Assembly (NCBI RefSeq): GCF_036373705.1
Contig: NC_089850.1
Location: forward strand, 21,125,256 to 21,189,255
Length of the DNA stretch: 64,000 nt
Source of the DNA: Amia ocellicauda
Lineage: Eukaryota; Chordata; Actinopteri; Amiiformes; Amiidae
Direction: 5' to 3'
Shown here piece after piece: positions 59,401 through 64,000 of this stretch (the stretch's first letter is position 1; each line of letters opens with the position of its first letter). A program made the position numbers and the translations under genes. The notes beneath the pieces were generated by a model. It did not search any database, was not told the origin of the DNA, and worked only from the letters and a program-made list of their open reading frames with translations.

Positions 59401-61079
59401 AATTGGTAATGCTGATTTGTTTTCACTTAACCATTCACTTCTTGATAATCAATGCTTTAATGGAAATGGGTAGGTATTTTTTTGTTTGTTTGTTTTTTAA
59501 TATAGCCATCACCCAACTTGTGGAGGTCAGTGACCTTTGCCTGCAATTTTTGGAAATCTGACATTGACCATAACAAAGGATTGCTTCTCTGTGCAACCTC
59601 CGTTTATATCCCATGGAAACACGTGACCTTCTATAAATGTTCTAGAAGCCTATTAACTTCCAGACAACAGAAAGTTGATGCAGGATTATTTTGGAGATAC
59701 ATACAGGTTTGAATAAATGTGGTCATTTTTTTTGTGCCATTATTTTTAAAACACATTGCTTGGTGCTGTGTTATAATTTATTTGATTGAAAAAATGATTG
59801 CAAACTTGCATTTCTTCTATTAAATCACATTGATGTTACACTTTATTAAGGGTATGCATTAATCTGGAGGCTACTGTATATATATTATTTCCAAAACCCT
59901 TTGCTAGTAATTTCTGTGTAGGCAGGCTCCTGGCTTTCTGCTGACATTAGTTTCTGTCACTCCAGGTCCTCTCCTGGGGTTCCCTGTGCGGGGCGTACTG
60001 ACCACAGTTAAGTCTGTCAACATGCAGCCTGGAACCTCTATGGCTATGGTCTCAGCCTGTGGGTCTCGCTGCATGCACAAGGTAAGACCCGCTCCATCCG
60101 AATAGAGCAGCTTGGTTGACTGTTGAAGATTGCTGAATATAAACCCATGATGGTTCTAGAATCAGCTTAACTTTAAATGCAGACTAGGCAGATCATGTAA
60201 TGTAGAACAACTGAAAAAACTACTAGAAAATGTCACAGACTTCATATTCTGCTTATATGTCTCTGTCTGTGTTGACTAGGTGCTCTGGGAACATAGAAAA
60301 TCATTAGTGTATTATATTTGAATCCACTACTTAAAAATAAAAGGAATTTGAGATTCTGGAGGACAGTCTCTGAGGGAAGCAGCACAGGCTATAGCATGTT
60401 GTCAATGGTTGATTAAAGGAGATGGTATCTTGACCTTAATCTTGAGCCCTGAAAGTTGAGAATGTATAACTGCACTGTCTCTCTGCTCTGATACTGGTAA
60501 GGCTCTGAAGCTGGCAGGAGGACTAGTGCTGGAGCCCTTGATGAGTCTGGAAATCACAACCAATGAAGAGTATCTGCATGCTGTACTGGGGGACCTGGCA
60601 CAAAGGCGTGGCAGCATTCATGAGATCCAGAGTCGTCAGGAGAACAAAGTGGTGCTGGCTTTTGTGCCTTTGGCTGAAATGATGGTCAGTTAAACTATTC
60701 ACTGTCTCAGAGCAGCAGCCATACACAAACTCTTAGGCCATGATTTGAGGCCAAAAAAAGATCTCTCAAAGAAATGACAGTGAAATGACTAAAGAATGCA
60801 CTACTGCAGAAGATGGGAAATATGGAATTTATGGAATATGGAAAATTTGAAATGACCCAACTGAACTTGGGTTTGAGCTGTTGCTGTTCTTTGCAATGCT
60901 GTAAAACTTCTCTTCCTCTGTTTTTTAATGAATGTATTTTACCATTGCAGGGTTATGCAACTGTCCTGCGCACTCTGACGTCTGGCACTGCCAACTTCTC
61001 TTTGGAACTGTCCAGATATGAGGCGATGAATCCCCAGGATCAGAGCGCCCTCCTCAACAGGATGGCAGGGCTGTCATGA
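32453..61079 (+). CDS. gfm2: Mitochondrial elongation factor G2 / ribosome-releasing factor 2 (GTPase)
   Basis: GTPase that, with mitochondrial RRF, splits post-termination mitoribosomes in the matrix. Twenty coding exons give one 770-aa frame (human about 779): 32453-32509, 33323-33392, 35799-35844, 38067-38164, 45742-45867, 46301-46389, 48499-48587, 49855-49915, 50204-50389, 50809-50889, 51454-51602, 51911-52051, 52804-52903, 53048-53237, 55466-55542, 56829-56967, 58529-58714, 59966-60081, 60502-60684 and 60951-61079. The G domain has G1 AHIDAGKT (66-73), G2 RGITI (108-112), G3 DTPG (130-133) and G4 NKMD (184-187). Domain II starts near CALAFKVLH (359). Domains III-V include [26 protein letters not shown] and [12 protein letters not shown]. 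The N-terminus ([19 protein letters not shown]) looks like a targeting sequence. Exon 2 is the least certain. Introns are rich in Tc1 elements. Confidence 0.95.
32690..33180 (+). mobile_element. Degraded Tc1-like element fragment in GFM2 intron 1
   Basis: About 0.5 kb reads as the DNA-binding half of a Tc1-family transposase with gaps. 'CTGGGACAAAGTTGTAGAAA' (LWDKVVERH…), 'TATGGCACCACCAAGACCCT' ([15 protein letters not shown]) and 'ATCCCAAGCACTCCACAAAT' (SQALHKSGL) occur in order, separated by deletions. No terminal repeats and no catalytic half were found. It is an old, dead fragment. Confidence 0.65.
37320..37640. other. GC-rich unexplained island in GFM2 intron 3
   Basis: A block clearly richer in G+C and CpG than its AT-rich surroundings. 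It has an open frame on the minus strand (37636-37301, 111 codons) and a coding-like but stop-interrupted reading on the plus strand ([20 protein letters not shown]). No repeat or gene family is recognised. It could be a pseudogene fragment, a conserved enhancer or an unknown repeat. Confidence 0.3.
38600..39476 (-). pseudogene. Broken transposase of the outer Tc1-like element
   Basis: Minus-strand reading from 39476 gives the N-terminal HTH region ([20 protein letters not shown]…[19 protein letters not shown]). The middle is frameshifted. '[20 protein letters not shown]' and '[18 protein letters not shown]' (39001-38780) follow, with a stop just after, then more C-terminal sequence in another frame down to about 38600. 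Multiple stops and frameshifts make it non-functional. Confidence 0.85.
39640..40240 (-). pseudogene. C-terminal transposase remnant of the inner Tc1
   Basis: Minus-strand reading shows [40 protein letters not shown], then [20 protein letters not shown] (second catalytic Asp) and [14 protein letters not shown] (Glu region). It is interrupted by in-frame stops at about 40001-40003 (TAG) and 39798-39800 (TGA). The N-terminal DNA-binding domain and the first catalytic Asp region are missing. Confidence 0.85.
40351..42047 (-). mobile_element. Unclassified 1.7-kb insertion in the inner Tc1 (possible solo LTR)
   Basis: The Tc1 non-coding sequence breaks off at about 40350 and resumes at about 42048. 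The hexamer TGTAGC occurs on both sides (40345-40350 and 42048-42053) and is a candidate target duplication. The insert has no long frame. On the minus strand there is a TATA-like CTATAAGG (about 41614-41621), a (GA)n tract (41576-41597 on plus) and possible AATAAA signals (for example, TTTATT at about 40983). That layout would suit a solo LTR, but TG…CA termini adjoining the duplication are not evident. The class is therefore open. Confidence 0.5.
41576..41597. repeat. (GA)n microsatellite
   Basis: Eleven GA units inside the 1.7-kb insertion. Confidence 0.9.
43400..44620 (+). mobile_element. Intact DD36E Tc1/mariner element, copy A
   Basis: A 1221-bp element with perfect 29-bp inverted termini (CACTCACCTAAAGGATTATT… and its exact complement) and TA on both sides (43398-43399, 44621-44622). 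It carries one open transposase frame preceded by about 148 bp and followed by about 32 bp of non-coding sequence. It lies in GFM2 intron 4 in the sense orientation. Among the three copies it has the most private amino-acid differences. Confidence 0.98.
43548..44588 (+). CDS. DD36E Tc1/mariner transposase, copy A
   Basis: A 346-aa cut-and-paste transposase acting on the flanking terminal repeats. Residues 1-110 form a PAIRED-like bipartite helix-turn-helix DNA-binding region ([20 protein letters not shown]), with GRK-type basic residues around 60. The catalytic residues are D155 (AWSDESRF), D246 (QQDNAPCH) and E283 (NPIEHLW). There are 36 residues between the last two, the spacing of the Incomer (DD36E) group rather than the usual 34. 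The start is the only Met at the expected position. Compared with copies B and C it has D95, A190, E275 and R314-N315 where they have G, G, Q and W-A. The frame is open, but whether these changes harm activity is unknown. Confidence 0.95.
   Translation: MGKKGDLSNFERGMVVGARRAGLSISQSAQLLGFSRTTISRVYKEWCEKGKTSSMRQSCGRKCLVDARGQRRMGRLIQADRRATLTEITTRYNRDMQQSICEATTRTTLRRMGYNSRRPHRVPLISTTNRKKRLQFAQAHQNWTVEDWKNVAWSDESRFLLRHSDGRVRIWRKQNENMDPSCLVTTVQAAGGGVMVWGMFSWHTLGPLVPIGHRLNATAYLSIVSDHVHPFMTTMYPSSDGYFQQDNAPCHKGRIISNWFLEHDNEFTVLNWPPESPDLNPIEHLWDVVERELRALDVHPTNLHQLQDAILSIRNNISKECFQHLVESMPRRIKAVLKAKGGQTQY
45742..45867 (+). other. gfm2: GFM2 coding exon 5: GTPase G2 region
   Basis: It encodes [20 protein letters not shown] and on to NLIDTPG, which holds switch I and the first part of G3. 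It follows the 7.6-kb intron 4 that holds the nested Tc1 cluster and transposon copy A. The acceptor (TTCTTCAG) and donor (CAG|GTACAG) are sound. Confidence 0.9.
53491..54711 (+). mobile_element. Intact DD36E Tc1/mariner element, copy B
   Basis: A 1221-bp element with the same perfect 29-bp termini as copy A and TA flanks (53489-53490, 54712-54713). It lies in GFM2 intron 14 in the sense orientation. It is inserted in a TATATA stretch. Confidence 0.98.
53639..54679 (+). CDS. DD36E Tc1/mariner transposase, copy B
   Basis: An open 346-aa transposase. The catalytic triad D155, D246, E283 and the helix-turn-helix region are intact. Private residues are H9 (N in the others), T82 (R in the others) and L178 (M in the others). 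At the four sites where copy A is odd (95, 190, 275, 314-315) it agrees with copy C. None of its private changes falls on a catalytic residue. By sequence it is potentially functional. Confidence 0.95.
   Translation: MGKKGDLSHFERGMVVGARRAGLSISQSAQLLGFSRTTISRVYKEWCEKGKTSSMRQSCGRKCLVDARGQRRMGRLIQADRTATLTEITTRYNRGMQQSICEATTRTTLRRMGYNSRRPHRVPLISTTNRKKRLQFAQAHQNWTVEDWKNVAWSDESRFLLRHSDGRVRIWRKQNENLDPSCLVTTVQAGGGGVMVWGMFSWHTLGPLVPIGHRLNATAYLSIVSDHVHPFMTTMYPSSDGYFQQDNAPCHKGRIISNWFLEHDNEFTVLNWPPQSPDLNPIEHLWDVVERELRALDVHPTNLHQLQDAILSIWANISKECFQHLVESMPRRIKAVLKAKGGQTQY
57171..58391 (+). mobile_element. Intact DD36E Tc1/mariner element, copy C
   Basis: A 1221-bp element with perfect 29-bp termini and TA flanks (57169-57170, 58392-58393). 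It lies in GFM2 intron 16 in the sense orientation, 203 bp after exon 16 and 137 bp before exon 17. Confidence 0.98.
57319..58359 (+). CDS. DD36E Tc1/mariner transposase, copy C (consensus-like)
   Basis: An open 346-aa transposase that carries the majority residue at every position where the three copies differ. It is the closest in this window to an unmutated version. D155, D246 and E283, the PAIRED-like N-terminus and the basic linker ([10 protein letters not shown], 129-138) are all present. No stop or frameshift is seen. It is the best candidate here for a still-active enzyme, on sequence grounds only. Confidence 0.95.
   Translation: MGKKGDLSNFERGMVVGARRAGLSISQSAQLLGFSRTTISRVYKEWCEKGKTSSMRQSCGRKCLVDARGQRRMGRLIQADRRATLTEITTRYNRGMQQSICEATTRTTLRRMGYNSRRPHRVPLISTTNRKKRLQFAQAHQNWTVEDWKNVAWSDESRFLLRHSDGRVRIWRKQNENMDPSCLVTTVQAGGGGVMVWGMFSWHTLGPLVPIGHRLNATAYLSIVSDHVHPFMTTMYPSSDGYFQQDNAPCHKGRIISNWFLEHDNEFTVLNWPPQSPDLNPIEHLWDVVERELRALDVHPTNLHQLQDAILSIWANISKECFQHLVESMPRRIKAVLKAKGGQTQY
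58905..59104 (+). mobile_element. Solo terminal fragment of the outer-nest Tc1 family
   Basis: About 200 bp matches the right end of the element at 38447-42304. It runs from the last transposase codons (CCTAGAAGAATTGATGCTGT) through 'GATTTGATGTAGATTTTTCT' to the terminus …TTCTGCACAGTACTG. The rest of the element is missing. It lies in GFM2 intron 17, only about 0.5 kb from copy C. Confidence 0.88.
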
Positions 61080-61377
61080 CACTCTTTTACATTGAACTCT
61101 TACAATGCTGAATGCTCCTGGATCTATAATCTGGCTAGGAAATCAGACTTCATCTTCTGTGTGGAAATTGAATCTGTTATTTGTTTTCTGTACAGTGTAG
61201 TCTGTCCAGAAAGCATTACTGACATTAGATTATTATGTGGGGAGCACTTAAAAAAGAAAATGTAAAAATATTATTTATTTCCTGTTATACAGAAGCCTAC
61301 ACACTGAGACTGTAATTTATGTAACATGATATTTAAAACGGTTTGCTGTTTTTTTTCCATATATACTAATTTTATAT

Positions 61378-61383
61378 AATAAA
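61378..61383 (+). terminator. Polyadenylation signal of GFM2
   Basis: AATAAA 299 bp after the GFM2 stop, followed by a short (CAA)n run. It is the first canonical hexamer after the stop codon. Confidence 0.75.
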
Positions 61384-62900
61384 TAACAACAACAACAACA
61401 AAGGGCTGATACTTTCTACTGTGTATGTATTCATGTGGCGTGTGGGCTCTGGGAACAGTGCAGTACAGTGGAACATCAACAGCCCTTGGGTGGAGATGGC
61501 TTGTCAGACCTTGGGTTGGGGTGCACTGTTAGCCCTCTGGGGTGGGCAGTGCCTTGATGGGCTTCCAGGGTGGAGGTCAAGGTGCCTCCTCAGTCCCTAG
61601 CAGGGGACTGTTGCTGAAAGACAAAAAAATAAATTGTGCTCAGCTGCTGATCATAAAGTACAGGAGATGACAGAATACATTGTGCATAGCAAATCCGTGG
61701 CACACAGGTGACACTATGGATTATAATAGCTAGAAAAACAGACTAAAAAGCTGTCAATATGTCAGTGCAGCATTATCAGAAATACCTGGTAGCATCACAG
61801 GCACACATTTAACTGTAATGCAGCTTCCTTTAAAACTTAAATAACTTCTGACAAATGTGTACTATCGCATTTATTTAGTCATACGTGTGTGTTCCACATT
61901 AATTGGATAATGAAAATCTTTTGAAATATAAACTTACGTTTGTGGCTAGTCTTATTAACCACATACTTGCCATTAAATAACTTAAACATATTTTTCCGTA
62001 TTATGTTGCTCAATAGTGTAAAATCGTACAAAACGGGGTATTTTCATGGATTCCTATAACAATTTAATAAATTTAATTACTTAATAGCCACCTATCATGA
62101 CATTTTCACTCCGTTACTCCAATACCAAGCCCCCACTGCTGTGCGAAGGCTGATGTACCCCAGATGGGCATAACTGATTTGAGTGTTAGCTAAATATTTA
62201 TTTTGCAAACCTCAAATTTAACATTTAAATGTAACATTTAGATTCAGCATCTACATTTAGATTTTAAGTTAAATATTTATTTTCAAAACCCAGATTAGGA
62301 TTTAGTTAAATATGTTGTCAAACAACAAAATTCTTTTTCAAAATGGAGATTTAGCATTTATTTCAGTATTTATTTTAAACATTGAAATATGTATACATGT
62401 CATAATTATTAAATGTGGAAAGCATACACTATATTTGAGTAAATCTGAAAAAAGACGCGCAAAAACGTGTGGGTTGATTTACATTTGGCACCTCATACAT
62501 GTGGGCTGTTTGATTAATTAAAACTCATAATTGAAATCCCGGGCAGGGCTCTTCTGTTTAATACGACACTTGCCAGGTTTCACATCACTCGGTCCAGCGA
62601 TTCTAGTGGATGTGCATTTTAAAGCGCAAATGTAGGACAAGCACATGTGCGCCCAGCCCGCGTCATGTGTGTAAGTGCACAACCAGCACACGTGTGGAGT
62701 CTGAACTATACAGCTGCAGTGGTTCTCCTGGGTTGTTTGTAATTTGGGTGGCATAAGAAACTAAAATAATTAAATCATGAAAATGAAGACAAAAACTAAG
62801 AACAAGCTTCCAGCCAGTCCTTGATTAAATAATAACATTGTTGATGATGATGTTGTTTTGAAGCTTCACCCAGATAGCCCCCCTCCAGGAAACACGCCCA
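61384..62900. other. Intergenic region after GFM2
   Basis: No exon could be established. A GC-rich block at about 61430-61620 looks exon-like in composition on the minus strand, with an AG acceptor-like CTTTCAG at about 61615. All three frames soon hit stops. The remainder is AT-rich with ATTTAAAT-type repeats (about 62200-62350). Confidence 0.5.
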
Positions 62901-62929
62901 GCACTCCGCATCAAGCCTTCAATTGTCTG

Positions 62930-63384
62930 AGAAACTCTGCAGCTACTACTACACTACTAGCCGGCGACGCTGCTCTGGGCTGCAACTCAGTCACAGCCAG
63001 TGATGTGACACAGCCCGGGTGGGGATTCACCGAGCAGCGCCAGTGGACGTGCCCGCCCGGGACGGCGCTTTTCCCGGCGCCGCTGCCTGAGCTGCCGGGC
63101 TGTGACGCCGCTGTTACCTGCCCCTCCGGAGACGCGGCGCTGGGACGGGCTCTGCGCGGAGAAGCTTCTCGGCGAGTGCGGCCAGGAAGAGCGGCCCGTC
63201 CCGGAGACGCGGCTCAGGACGGCTGTGTCGCCGGGGCTGAGTGCGAGTGTGTGAGTGAAGCACCTGGTGCCAGCCTCTCGGTAGGGAAATGGGGGGGATG
63301 CTACCCTATGCTACATCCCCGGTGAAATTGTGCACAACGACTCCGACAGCACAGCTTTCTCCTTTGGAGGATGCCTAAGAAGAG
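62930..63384 (+). promoter_or_regulatory. CpG island with probable 5' exon of the next gene
   Basis: A sharply GC- and CpG-rich stretch (dense GGCGC, CCGG and GACGC around 62960-63240) ends at a strong donor, AAGAG|GTAAGT (63385). The last ATG before the donor gives only MPKKR in frame, so the exon is mostly 5' UTR. The downstream gene lies outside the window and cannot be named. An open frame over the island (62858-63325, 155 codons) looks like a GC-content artefact. Confidence 0.5.
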
Positions 63385-64000
63385 GTAAGTGTCCAGCTTG
63401 GTTGTTTGCAGAAGCTTTTTGCTTGTTTGCTCCTGTGGGCCATTGCCTTGGACAATGTCGCATACCATCGGATGGCACTGTGACTTTAGAAAGCCGACTA
63501 AGAGCTTGTTTGGGTCAGGGTCCAGCACAGTAAAACTGCCAGTGTTGTTGTGTCAGGAGGATATATACGATATTTGTATTTGTTCGTTTTATGTGAGTGA
63601 TGATACATTTGTTTTTCAATAATTGCCTTTGCTGTGTGATGAAATTGAACTGCAATGCAATACTTGATTTGGTGTTATGGCAGTTGCTGTTTGTGATGCC
63701 TCTGTTAATAATGATATTGCATTACTGACAATGCTGTGTGCATGTGAAGGGCTGTGGGAGTATGCTCGATTAGTGATGCACTGACATGAACATTTCCCCT
63801 GTAATTTAGAGATCACAGATGTCAGAAATGGAAACGCAGCTCTAATGATGGGTAGTTAACTTGTTTTTTTTTAACAGAGATAGTAGGCTAGTTCAACAAC
63901 ATACAGAGCTACATGCCTATAAATGGTTAATAATTGTAAAGTCGAGTCATTGACACATTACACGCTTAATAATATGATCTGTTTTATAGTAAAGTTTCCT
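63385..64000. other. Probable first-intron sequence of the unnamed downstream gene
   Basis: Follows the donor at 63385. No exon, repeat or RNA gene is recognised. Confidence 0.4.

Noticed and set aside
62858-63325. 155-codon frame over the CpG island
   Set aside because: High GC removes stop codons by chance. The translation is low-complexity with no domain, and no splice or start signal supports it.
1-64000. CRISPR arrays, operons, ribosome binding sites, prophage or plasmid features
   Set aside because: The window is vertebrate nuclear DNA with spliced genes. No spaced direct repeats or prokaryotic signals were seen.
1-64000. tRNA or rRNA genes
   Set aside because: Only the tRNA-like head of the SINE at 2800-3034 was found, and its degenerate boxes and tail show it is a SINE rather than a tRNA gene.

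Overview
This is a piece of a vertebrate nuclear genome, most likely from a ray-finned fish. Split genes with GT-AG introns, AATAAA signals and vertebrate orthologues place it in vertebrates. The abundance of Tc1/mariner DNA transposons, hAT-type miniature elements and a tRNA-derived SINE with a fish-type tail points to a fish. No bacterial, plasmid or phage feature is present, and most open frames on either strand are chance or shadow frames.

Layout. Positions 1-15.4 kb hold no gene I can recognise. They contain a SINE, a long (TA)n microsatellite, two adjacent Tc1-like elements (5291-6184 and 6197-7578) and an L2-like LINE fragment. A possible signal-peptide-encoding first exon lies on the minus strand at 15428-15530, and a hAT-type MITE with a perfect 8-bp target duplication at 15906-16224. 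MRPL19 (mitochondrial ribosomal protein bL19m) is on the plus strand at 16768-19826, in 6 coding exons. It converges on GCFC2 (spliceosome-associated GC-rich sequence DNA-binding factor 2), minus strand, 27465-20433, in 18 coding exons. GFM2 (mitochondrial EF-G2, the ribosome-recycling GTPase) follows on the plus strand from an untranslated first exon near 29.3 kb through 20 coding exons to 61079. A CpG-rich block with a strong splice donor (about 62.9-63.4 kb) may be the 5' end of the next plus-strand gene.

I assembled all three genes by hand from splice sites. Each gives one unbroken frame: 286 aa, 836 aa and 770 aa. MRPL19 and GFM2 both act in mitochondrial translation, one as a large-subunit protein and one in splitting post-termination ribosomes; GCFC2 acts in nuclear splicing.

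The striking part is the transposon load of the GFM2 introns. Three full-length 1221-bp Tc1/mariner elements (43400-44620, 53491-54711, 57171-58391) each keep perfect 29-bp terminal repeats, a TA target duplication and an open 346-codon transposase. Their last two catalytic residues are separated by 36 residues (DD36E, the spacing of the Incomer type), and all three lie in the same orientation as the gene. GFM2 intron 4 also holds a three-level nest: an old Tc1 (38447-42304) interrupted by a second, internally deleted Tc1 (39479-42088), itself interrupted by a 1.7-kb insertion of unknown class. I found no evidence of a new multi-gene system. The best leads are the recently mobile DD36E family, a non-canonical GC-AG intron in GCFC2, and a 106-bp palindrome in a GCFC2 intron.
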